From NCBI RefSeq assembly GCF_022682495.2, contig NC_071396.1, positions 21,511,735 through 21,575,734 on the forward strand: DNA of 64,000 nt, read 5' to 3'. Positions within the stretch are counted from its first letter, which is position 1; each line of letters opens with the position of its first letter. A model generated the notes under the pieces. The model did no database searches, was not told the DNA's origin, and saw only the letters and a list, made by a program, of their open reading frames with translations. This DNA comes from Desmodus rotundus (taxonomy: Eukaryota > Chordata > Mammalia > Chiroptera > Phyllostomidae). Shown one piece after another: positions 49,001 through 61,000 of the stretch. Position numbers and translations under genes: made by a program.

Positions 49001-52000
49001 GGGGGGAAATGGGAGGAGCTTATGCAGCACATTAACCAGACCAGACCTTGGGCTCCCCGGACTTAACCGTGACCTTGGACCACCTCAGGGATAATCAAAG
49101 CCTTTAAAAGGCAGGTGCCCGAGGCGGCCAAAGGCAACACACGGCTCTTCGTTGGCCCAGACGGCGGGACTAGTAACACGCAGTGAGTGAATGTAGAGAA
49201 AGGGAACACGGATATTACTGTGCTGTTCTGATACCTTTTCCATAGATCGGAAGTGTTTTCAGAGCCCGTGGCCCTGGCGGCACTACCCATGCCCCTCTCT
49301 CCACACCGCCACCTGGTCCAGGCGCACGTGCGCGGGTCGTGCCGGGCGGACACGTAGGAGGGCTGCCAGCTTGGGCTGTGCAGGTGTGCGCCCTCGCAGG
49401 TCTCGCCCAGACTGCTTTCCAGCTGTCACGCACCCCCCACTCACCCCCGGCAGCAGGGGACGCATTGCTCCCGTCTCGGCCAACGTGGGGTATTCTTCAT
49501 CAGATGTCTGTTCCCACTTTTGCCACTCTGGTGAATGGCCGTGATCTTCTCAGCTTGCCCTGGCATTTCGCTGGCGACAGCCGCAGTCAAGCACCTGACG
49601 TTTATTCACCACGTGACTTTCTCGCTTTGGGAGCATCGTCTAAGTACCTCACCCATTTTTCTGTCCCCTGTCCCCTGCCGTGTGTTTAACATCCTCCTGC
49701 CCCAGACACATGGCTTGCCCTGGAGCATCCTCAGCCCGCGGGGATTGAGGCGCTCTGGCACGGTGCACGTGGAGCGACCGCGACTCTGCCTCCCGCGGCC
49801 CAGCTTTACTCACAGAGGACAGGAGCGAGCGTGTGGCTGTGAGTTTGGTGACAGGCCGGCGCCGTGGAGCTCTGATTACACTGCAGCTTTGTCTGTTTCT
49901 CTCCGCAGCGGCTCACACCATTCGGGAAGCCCTTCGGCTCACTGTTCCAAAGCTACTGGCTCGCTGGACACATCCAAAGTCTACATCGTGTCGCACAGCA
50001 GCGGCCCGCCGGTCCCTGGGTCCATGTCCAAGGCCTACCACAGACAGGGGGCAGTGAGCAAATACGTCATCGGCTGGAAGAAGTCGGAAGGCAGCCCACC
50101 GCCTGAGGAGCCTGAAGTGACTGAATGCCAGGGGTAAGGTGGCTAGCTTACCCCCACGTCTTCTCCAGGCAGCCCTGTGCCTCTTGGGGACTGGATAAGC
50201 ACATGTATCCCCCCCAACAATCTTTTTTCTAAAGAATAATCTAGAAACCTCTCTGTAAAACTCTTTAAATGTCGGCATTTATATTTCTCTTTACAAGTCT
50301 TCTCTTTCCTTGATTTTTGCACACAAAATTAAAGGAAGCCCCTGTTCTTTGTACATGACGGTGCCTGTGAGAGAAGAGCCGTGGCAATGTCCTGCTGACG
50401 GTGTCGGCATGGAGTCTGTGAATAAACAAGTTCAAGGACAATCCAAACTCCCACGGAGTCTGTGTGCGTTTCTTAAGGCCGATGTTTAAGCAACATCCGT
50501 AAAGAAAAAGTATCTTATCCAGCTTCAGCATGACCGATCGCCCTTTCAGTGGTTAGGGTTAGTGCGGGCAGGTAGGGAGGGGTGTTTCTGTCCGTTTGAA
50601 AAAAGACCAAAAATACCGATAACGTATTTCATTACATTGTGAAAACTATGCTGACGACACACGTTTCAAGTTGAAGAGCAAGGCTGGCCGGTCCCAGTCA
50701 GCTGTTGGTTGGCTTATTTGTTAAAGGGCAGCGTGCCCTGAAGGACGAGGTCGGGGTGCATTGGGCGTGGGGGCTGGAGCTGCAGCGCCCTCAGGGAGCT
50801 CGTCTGGGTCTGAAACTTGGTCAATGAACGAGGGTCGCTTTCTTTCCCCTTTAAAAGTGAGGTACATCGGAAAATATGGCCAGCATTGATACTGCCTTTT
50901 AAATTAAGAATCATTTTAGTGGTAAAATTGAACGTGGAATCTTTTAGTAAAAAACAAACCCATCAGGTCAATAATGGCAAATAAGTTTTTTAAGAAAGTA
51001 ACTTTGTAATAGTAATTACACTTTTTAAAACATAAATGCAGATGTTCCAATGATAACATTGGTATTTCTGCCTAATAGAGTCTTCTGCGTGCTTCCTAGA
51101 CATTCACCCATGCCCTTGAAGTTCTACGAAATATTTGTGAAAGCATTTTGCACATTGGTGTCAGCCCTGGGCTCCCCTGCAGAGTCAGGAATGGAGGGCA
51201 GCGGCCCATGTGGACTTTTCCCCTTGAGCCCTGTGGTGCACGTGTTTGAGCCCCTGCATTGATGACCAGCTCTCGGTGAGAGAGGCGGCGTCAGGAATGC
51301 CCTGAGCGGGGGGCTGCATCGCTAGGTGGCAGAGCAGTAATTTCCCGGCCGTATATGGAGGTCATGTTGGGATTCAAACCCGGGCCTCCCGGCCTCAGGC
51401 CAGGCCCTTTCTCTGCGTTGGACTCAGCCTGGTGCCCCAGGCCTCGTCCAGCCAAGGAAAGTGCTTGTAAAACAAGAAGACACACGACACGCCTGTACAA
51501 CCCCTGCAGTCACACAGGACTGCGCCAGCGAGGCCTGAAATTTTGTCACAACACTGTTTTTCCAAACCACTGGAATGGATGCTTAGAAAAAGGTCAGCCA
51601 AGCGTAGTGTGTTTGTTCCGCGGTGGGTGGTAGGATACTGCTGTCTCATTGAACACAAAACAGGAAATCAGGGCGCCCTCCAGAAGTTTCCCAGCACTCC
51701 AAAATAGCCAGTTATCTTAAAAATCATTGAATTTTTTTTAGTAATATAACCTCGTATTTTAAAATGCACCTAACAAGAGCTGCGCCTTGATTCAAGCAGC
51801 CCTGAGGTGTGCCTTGGCGCTGTGGGTGGGTCCGTTTTTCTCCCCCGTGGTTCTCACCCCCACCCCGAAGCCTTCAGGTCACTGAGGCAAAAATAGAGGG
51901 TCTCCAGACACGTCCCTGCTCTGTGGTCTACATGACCTGTGCACTGCACAGGTCTGGGTATATGTGGGTTTTTTCAGTGTATTTTCTCTTCCTCACGATT

Positions 52001-55000
52001 TCAATAACATTTTCTTTCTTCTAGCTTATTATAAGAATACAACACATAATATATATAACATGCAACATGTGTGATACTCGACCGTTTGAGTCAACAGAGG
52101 CTGTTAGTAAAGTCTCGGGGGGTCAACTCCCCGGCCCCTGCGGTGTTCCAGGGTTGCCTGCGTTTAGATTTTATTCGGGCAGTTACTGAGGGGACCTGGG
52201 TTTTTAACTTGATTTCTCCCGAAGCACGTGATGGGGGCCACTCGTGAGCACCCCCAGCTCCACGTCTGCTTGGAAGCCTGCTGCCACTCACCTCCACGTG
52301 GCTCCCTCCGTGGCTTTGTGCAGAGCTGCCAGGCCACCCGCGGGCCAGCCACGTCATCAGCCACGTCGTCAGTCACGTTGTAAATGTTTTCAAAAGCTGC
52401 GCCTCACAGCCACGGTCCACTGTCCAGAGGCTGGTGCTTCCTTCCAGGTCTGAGACGCACAGCAAACCTGACCTGCTTCAGGACCAGAGCAAAAGCCACG
52501 GACACTTCCAGATAATCACTATTCGTTCTGAGAGTGTCTCTGAGTTTCTTATTCCGCTAATTTCCCAGGGAGACGTCTCTCTCGGGTCAGGATGGCCTCG
52601 CTTCTGAACCAGGGTCCTCTCGGTGGCACCCCCTGCAGCTGGCCACCCTGGGCCTGGGTTCCTGCAGCCTGTGTCACGGGTCATGTGGCCGACATGCACC
52701 TCACCGGCCCTGTTCAGCCGTGCTGCCTGCAGGAGTGTTGGGTGGCTCAGACCGCGTTTGCAGAGCGCCCCTTTGAAAAGCGACTCCCCAGTTTTCTCCC
52801 TGGAAAAGAGCTGAAAACAGAAAGTCAGCTAGACTGCCTTTGGTTGTCCATGAATACATTTTTATATGCTAATAATTGAGGGAGACAGCTGCTTTATTTA
52901 TGCAAACAGCTTTGCGAAATTGCTGATAATAACGCATGCTTGGCACACGCCTGAATCGATTACTCTTAAATTCCAGGCTCCCTTGGGGACCTTTCTGCCT
53001 TGCCCGGGACGTGGGGTGTGGCTGTCTCAAGTTTCTGGGAAGCACAGGGATTCCCTCAAAGGAGCAGGATACTCTGATGACTTACTGAAACCGTGTTTTC
53101 CGACCCACATCAGGAAAAGAGAAGCACAGCCTCACGTTAAAAACCGGCTGTATGTTTTCTCACCCGGGGCTTTTGGGGGGGGATCTGATTTGTTTCTGAA
53201 TTACCCAGAAATCTAACTTTGCAGTTGGGCGCATTTCACAAACAGACGTGGGCACGTGGAGCGAATGCCGCAGAAGAGAACAGGCTTAGCAGCTAAGAGG
53301 CACGCGGTCGTTGCGACTGGTTCGGGAAGCCCATTCTGAACGCCGCAGGCACTTTCCAAATGGGCGGCCACTCCTCCTCACCTCCCTGCCGCTTTGCTCC
53401 CGCAGGCTGTACGGCGAGATGGAGCTTCTGTCCCCAGCGACTCAGCATCAGACAGTGGTGGGGGATGCTGTCTCCGACGCTCAGCATGTCCTGTCAAAAG
53501 AAGACTTTGTGAAATTAATGCTTCCTGACAGCCCCTTAGCGGAGGAGGGCAGAAGAAAGGTGAGTGGCTTCTGTGGGGCTTGGAAGTTTCTAGAAACACT
53601 AAGGGGAACTCTACGTTAGAGACTCGAGGGTACCCAGAGCACCTCTGCACGTGTTGCCGGTCCCTCGAGACCCTGCCGGCAGCTCTGGGCACAGCGGGGC
53701 CCTCTGTGGTATTGGTCTGTCAGTGAGCACAGCGAGCCTGGGAGCTTAGGAAGGGCAGCTGTCTGGCGTGGACAGAAGAGGCTGGAGTCTGAGGGGCCTG
53801 GCCCCACATCCCGGCTCCAACAACGATCAGCCACGTGACCCTGTACCAGTGTCTGGGCCTCTCGCCCGGTGTCGTCCTCTGTACAAAGGAGGGGGTCATC
53901 AGGGTGCTGCAGAGCTGTAGGAAAGGCAAGAAATGACGTGGGTAGACCTCACATGGTACATGGACGTAACAGGTGATCAGAAATAGCAGCTGTGAAAATT
54001 CACACCACCTGACTTGGGCTCCACGAGCTCCACCCTCTCTGCCCCGGGCTCTTAGATACAATCCCGTTCCAGAAGGGGCGGGAGTTCGATACCTGGCCTG
54101 CTGAGCATCCTACATTGGATGGAACTCGGACCCGACCGTGCCGGATAAAGCTGCACAGCAGTCCCAGGGGAGGCACGTGTCGGTCTAGTAAGCCAGCCTC
54201 ATGACCGAGGAACCTCTGTTCACAAGGCCACAGTTAGCGTTAGTTTTGTCGTCATCACAGTCTCTCCAGCCACTCTGTTAAATATCACAGCGTATTAAAA
54301 GGGACTTACAGGTCCTTTAGTCCAACCTCCTCTCTTGGCAAGTCACTGAGGCCTAAATGGCGAAAGGTGAAGTCCACAGAAAGCATTTGGTGGAACGCAC
54401 ATCTTCTCCCTTCGCATCCAGCGTCTGTCTTGTGCAAAGGAAAAAGAAAAAAAAAATCCAGCATTACCACATCAACTGGGATTGGGGTGAACACCAAGTC
54501 CCGGGTTTCTGCCTCCCCTGTAATAAAATAATACTGCAATTAACCTAATTGTGTTTCAGAGTTACATTCTAATTAGACACCGCCTCAAAGCTGCTTTAAT
54601 CTGCGAGGCCTGTAATCTTGTTCTGAGACACCTGCCCGTCCTGTGAAGTGGGGGTCCCCGGAGAACTCAGTCCCACCCAACGAGTTTTTTGTTTTTAACT
54701 TGTACTAAGTCGTGTATGACGTCCTGTAAGTGGGGACCAGACTCCTGTGCACAGAGTACAAGTAGCTTCTATTTTAATAGGAATGAACTTCCGCTTGATA
54801 CACGTGGGTTATTTCTTCTAAGGCAAATCACCCTTTTTTCATGGCGTAAGTTTAACTTTGTAGCCCACGCACACACCAGCGCCCATTCGTAGTTGGACAG
54901 ACTCTAGAGAGTGGAGGGAACACATACAATAGGAATGTTTTTAGCTGCCTTGCTGCATGTGCACAAGGGTAAGTAGCTGTTTCTGTATTTGTTTGATGCA

Positions 55001-58000
55001 AACACTCTGGCTCTTCCTGCCGTCCACGTGAAAGGAGTGTGGTCGGTGTGCGGGAGTAGTTGGGGGTTCAGATGTTACTGAATTTTTCTTGAGTCGTGAC
55101 TACTAATGCACGATCATTTCAGTGGCTCCTTTACATCTGGTTATGACCCATTACTGTAATTAAGTTTCCAACAATTGTAACAGACTTGTGTGCGTGATAG
55201 TTGAGACAGTAATGTGGGGTTGGCCGAAAAGTTTGTTTGGTTTTTCCCCTGAGATGGCTCTAGTAGCCCTTAGTTGTCCTTAACTGCATTTGAAACAATT
55301 TCTTTAGATCGTATTGTGACGGCTGGCATATCAGCATGCATTAAAAAAAAACAAAATTGGTGAATTTTTGTGCAGCCATTTTCATATGGAAGAAAATACA
55401 CATTTTCAGCATATTAGGCTTTATTATTTCAAGAAAGGTAAAAAGACTTGTGCAGTGTATGCAGAAGGTGCTATGACTGATTGATTGTGTCAAAAAGTGG
55501 TTTGCAAAATTTCTTGCTGGAGATTTCTCACTAGATGGTGATGCTCCATAGTCTGGGAGACCAGTTGAAGCTGATAGCGACCGAATGGGGACATTAATTG
55601 AGAACATTCAACCTTATACCGCAGGGGATAGCTGTCATAGTCAAAATATCCAAGCAATACAGTTATGGGTGAAAATAAAAGCTATGCCTTTTATTTTACC
55701 GGAACAAACTAAATGAACTTTTTGGCCAACCCAGTACATTACCGATCCATTGTTTTGAACACACTTGTATGGCCTAGGAAGCTACAGCCTTCAACATGAT
55801 TTTTATTACCATTTAGATTAGATGAACCTCACATGCGGTGGACTGGTACAGAAATTGCATAATGTTGAAATGGAGTCATTTCCAGTTAAAACCCAGCCAG
55901 CTCTCTCTGTGTGGGTTGGAGGAAGCGTTGCCTGAGATGACAGCCCCTGTCTCTCCAGGAGCTGCCGGTGCTCTGGGGTGATAGAGGTTCCTTTAACGTT
56001 TCTGAGTTAATAAAGCCGTGCGTGTCTCCTTCCTGGAGATACTTCCCAGAAGGTCACGGGGGAACCTTCCAGTCCAGTAAGCGCACCGAAGGCCTTGTGT
56101 CTCGGCCTAGGTGACCCGCAGTCACCGTGCTGCGTGAACCCGCTGATTCAGCCCCACGAATTCCATGCTTTCCACTTGGTGATGTCCGTTTTCTCCCCGT
56201 GCCCCTTGTGTAAACCGCTAGTTTTCGTTCTACGGGAACCTGTCGCCACGACGCTCGCTGTGCCGCACCCTCTCCGACGAGAGCATTTGCAGCAACCGGA
56301 GGGGCTCCTCCTTCGGCAGCTCCCGCAGCTCCGTTCTTGACCAAGCGCTGCCCAACGACACCCTGTTCAGCAGCACCCCGCCCTACCGCAGCACCCTGCC
56401 CCCCAGGACGCACCCCGCGCCCAGCACGGCCAGCCTGCGCAGTGAGTGCGGGGGACCCCTCGGACTGGCTCCTGTGGAGGCTTGTGGAGGGGGTATTTTT
56501 GAAACTACATATACCGTTTGCTGGTGTGTTTTCTCTCTTTACTTAAAAAAGTATGACAAAAGCCCCAGAGTAGACATGTTTTGAAAGTTAAACACTACTG
56601 CTAATTTTGAAGAAAATTAAAGCACAGGTATTAAACATTTTAACCGAGTAAAATAGGGACCTTTGTGTCATATCTCAGCTATTAGATAGAGAATAAAATA
56701 CCTAAAGCCTGATTTTATAAAGAAAAAACAGTGGTGCTCGGGCGGGGGCAGATTTTCTGTGGGCAGCAAGCGAGGAGGCAAGTGTGGCTTTCTCTCCTGG
56801 ACCCTCCGTGCCCGGTGGTGTGCAGGGGCGCAGGTGGGCGTCCGGAGACCGGGGTCGTGGACGTGGCTCTCCCGCCAGGGTCCTCTGACCTTGTGCTCCT
56901 CGCTTAGGTTCTCTATCAGCTTTACTCCAGTTTGCTGGTCACAGGCTGAATGGATGCTTTCAGGATGGTGGTCCTTAAAATCCTAAAACCTTTGATTTTT
57001 ACATAATGTCAGTTCCTTATTAACATGTCATTGTGGAATAGTTTTTATTACATCAGCTTTATTTTCCTTTTTCATAGTTAATTTCTATTGTATTGAAAGA
57101 ATGGGGAATTCACCAGAAATGCTTTCATTGTCAGGTTTTGGTTTTTTTTAACATTTCCTCCTAGTAAGTATTACCTTTAAAATGAATTTGAACTTCACAA
57201 TGCAGAGGTCCTGGGGAAATGAAAGAAGTTCTAATAATGTTTCTGATGTTTAACATAATTAGAAATGAACCTTCTCATAAAATTCTTAATCTATTTCTTT
57301 AAGTGACTTAATATCCTGCCTATTTTAAATGGTCCGTTTGCCTAAATTAAAGAAACCTTTCATCTTCTTCTTGATAACCAGGTCAGGCAGACATATTCTA
57401 ATGCCCTAATATACATGCTTTTCCTTTTTAGTAAATAGGTGACTTTAAGGTCCTCTTAAAGAAAGCTTTTGCAAAACCAGTAAAAATCTGTTTTCTCGCA
57501 CATGTTACTGTTTTTACTTCACATGCTGAGGCGTGATGCGAAATGCATGGCATTTGTATTATGTAGTTCTCACATTCTGCCCTTTCTTTGCTCATGTGAA
57601 AGATACATATCTTTTTCTTAGCTTCACTTCTGTTTAATAAACTTTTTTTACAGTGGTTTCAGGTTCACAGCCAAACTGAGCAGAAAACACGGAGTCCCCA
57701 TATACCCCATCTGCCCACAGGCACAGCCTGCCCATCATCAATGTCCCCCGCCAGAGTGGGACATTCGTTAAGAATCCACTCACCCACCCGAGTCATCGTG
57801 GTCACGCACGATGAGTCCCCAGTCCCCAGCAGGGTTCCTTCTGGGCGTTTTACGTTCCGTGGGTCTGGGTAAATGGGTGATGACTGTATCCACCATTACA
57901 GTATCACACAGGGCATTTTCGCTGCCCTAAAAATCCTCACGTTTCATCTCTTCCTCCCTCCCTCCCCAGACCCCTGGCACCCACTGATCTTTGTAGTCTC

Positions 58001-61000
58001 CCTAGTTTTGCTCTTTCTGGAACGTCCTATAGTTTGAGTCATACAGCATGTAGCTCTTTCTGATTGGCAACTTTCTCTTAGCAGTATTCATTTCAGGTTC
58101 CCCCGTGCCTTTTCGGGGCTCGATGGCTCCCTTCTTTTCAGCACTGAGCAATATTCCGCTGTCCGGGCGGAGCGTGGTTTGCTAACCCAGGTACCTGCAG
58201 GAGGGCCAGGTCCTCCTCTATTGCGTCCCCAGGACGCAGGCGCAGCTAGGAAACGGGAGGGATACTTCCCTGTCCGAGTCAAACTGCCCACTCGCCTCCA
58301 CTGTTCACGTCCCTCGCTTCTCCAGGAAACGCAGTCAGCGTGGCCTTGCCGTTCGCTCTCCTCCACTGAAACCTTCTGATCTGCCAACGGAACTCCTCCG
58401 GTTCCTACACGACTTTTACTAACAACTCAAAGAATTGTCTCGTTTGATGAGTGCAGTGACAAAATGTCAGTCAGGGAGCTGGAAGTCCTTCCTATCGATG
58501 GGCCTGCTCAGGGATCTGGCTGCCCTCGGGGGCCCTCAGCCTCCCACCCTCACCCGTGTGTGTGCCTGTGACTTAACACAGACCTGAGTCCTGCTTCACC
58601 TCCCATGGTTTCTGGTCATTCAGCGACGGCTCTGGGAGAAAACATCATTCTGAGAGTAGCTGACAGCTTGAAACTGGGGCCCAGAAAGTTCAAGTGTGGT
58701 GGGTGCAGACACCCAGCAGGTGTCTGTGCATGAGAGCAAGGAACATTCGAGGGTGCCCAGTGGTTTCTCTCAGTTCCTCCGAGACTTGGCTGTACCTTCT
58801 AACTTGGCGTGCAGGTTAGTTCTGTCAAATCTGCTCACACTGGCTGGTCCAGGAGCTACGTGGCTGAACCAGGCAAAACACTCAAAGGCACGCATATTCT
58901 TCTTTTCAACTTTAAAACTCGCTCATTCCTGAGAAACATCTGATCTTCAAAGGGGGAACCTTTCTCTAGTACAGGCTCGCTCTGGTCTCATTCCCAGCGT
59001 GGGTAAGGAGAGCGCGGAGAAGAGGGGAGCGGGTCCGCCCATCTCAGCGGAACGGGGAGACCTCGTCGCTGCGCCTCGGCCATGTGTAATTACAGTCCCA
59101 GGCGTCTGGGTCGGGTATTTTTAGATTTTAACTGTCCCAGATGAAATGAACCTGTCTCAGAAGCTTTGTTCTCAGGAGATCAAGATCTTAATCCAACCTC
59201 GTGAGACAGATCTTAACCTGTATGTCTGGGCTGGGCCTCAGGTCAGGGTCCATGCTTGTTTTCTGTGGAGTCATGGAAACGGGCCGGTCCTTACATCTTC
59301 AATCTTCAATCTGGAGGTGGAGGAACACGACCTGGATGAGCAATTGAAAGTCATGCTGATGGTTCTGCCTGGCCCTTGGGGCCTTTGCCTCCATTACTGA
59401 GCAAAATTTCTCCAGTGGCCCAGACAGAAAAAGGAACACGGAGCAGCCCTTTGGACACAGATTCACAGGCCAGATAACCCGTGACACCGAAAAGCAGCCC
59501 ATGTCTTTCCCGCCCTGACCCCTGGGCACCCAGCTTCATTCGGTCCCAAGCACGGGCAGATGCCGTTCGCAGCCTGTTCAGAGAATTCCTGATTTCTCAC
59601 GCAATGGGGATCAGAACTCTCCCAGAAATGGTGGAACTCCTCCTGTGAGGGTAGACTAACAAGAGCTCTTAAGTTTCAGAGAATAAAACCAGAGTATTAG
59701 CTTATGCGTGATCCCAAATGCTGTAGTTTAGGTCTCGGCACCTCATACAGGGTGCCCCTGGAAGTCAAAGGCGGGTGGGGTTTCAAAATAAATAAGAAGA
59801 AACTAGTGTTTTTCTTGTAACTTAACGCTCACACGAGATGCTGCAGACGCGGGTGCAGGTGCGAGAGGAGCTGCTGACCAGCAGGAGAGTGGCCCTTGCT
59901 GCGGAAGGCCCGCGGCCCCTATGACAGCAGGGACGTCAGACTCAATGAAGGTGGTCACTGCGATTTCAGGTTTTGGATAAACAGACAGGAAGCCACAGGA
60001 TCAGTGTCCTGGGCCCGGGCAGTGGGGCCAGACGTCAGCCAGCTCTCAGAGCCGTAAGTCATTTTCTTCTCTGAACTGGCCAGAAGAGCGGTGTGGTCTC
60101 CTGGGCGCCACTGACCACCACCTGGGAGAGCTGGGGTTTCAGCTCCGATAGCCAAGACCTGTGGTGCCTTTTCCTCCCCACCTGTGAGCTCAGGAAACAA
60201 ACCGGGAATGACTGCCGCTGTGAGCGCCATGCGCAGGGGCGGCTCCCTGCACAGACCCCGCCCAGACCCCAGCACGGGCACCAGCAGGGCTCACCTGCTT
60301 GTTGACGGCTCCTCAAGGGCAGAACTTGTGTCTAGGGTCATTCTGTCCCTGGTGCGAGCGCCATCCCTGCTGGAACCTGGAAGATAGCAGACGCCCAGTA
60401 AACACCGTGGGGCTGACGCCAGGGGTACCGTTCGTCAGTGATACCTAATGTCAGTTCAGAGGGTTTTTGACGGTTGGAAGTCTCAAACCAAAAAAAATAA
60501 ATACAAACCACAGAGAGCCCTGGCTGAGGTAGCTCAGTGGATTAAGCTCAGGCCTGTGAACCAAAGGGTTAGTGTTTCGATTCCCAGTCAGGACACATGC
60601 CTGGGTTGCAGGCCAGGTCCCCAGTAGGGGGTGTGCGAGAGGCAACCACACATTGATGTTTCCCTCCCTCTCTTTCTTCTTCCCTTCCCCTCTCTCTAAA
60701 AATAAATAATAAAATCTGTTTTACAAAAAGCTACACATTAAAAAAAAACAGAGAGAGAGATGGCAATTATTTTTTTCTAATTAAATGATAGTCCAAGCAG
60801 TTGCTGGGATGGGGGTGGGGGGGCGTGGATGTAGGTGCTTTCCGCTGTGATAATTCAGGGGAATCTAGGTAGCTCTTGCTTTGGTTCAGGTGACTGTCAC
60901 TGCCTCTGGGAGGACACTGGGTTGAGATCCAGCTCTGGGTTCTCAGTGCATTTCTGCCAGACCGTGCCCGTCACCAAGCAGCACCTCATCACTTCTGTCT

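Larger units (their letters stand above)
50134..53405 (+). other. SIPA1L2: intron M-N
   Basis: This 3.3 kb intron ends in 'gctcccgcag'. It contains a doubtful MIR fragment at 51290-51430, a 12-bp repeat with CRE/UPRE-like words at 52348-52380, and an enhancer-like AT block at 52845-52985. I see no gene. Confidence 0.7.
53560..56221 (+). other. SIPA1L2: intron N-O
   Basis: This 2.7 kb intron has a pyrimidine tract (56188-56208) standing about 12 bases from the acceptor 'aaccgctag', a little unusual but adequate. It contains a MIR (53790-53995), an enhancer-like block near 54541-54680 and an internally deleted mariner (55216-55734). I see no functional gene. Confidence 0.7.

Noticed and set aside
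55341..55607. 88-codon minus-strand frame
   Set aside because: Antisense to the mariner transposase remnant.
60517..60600. tRNA-like gene with A and B boxes
   Set aside because: It is the head of a Ves SINE: no cloverleaf, no acceptor end, and it continues into the SINE body and A-rich tail.
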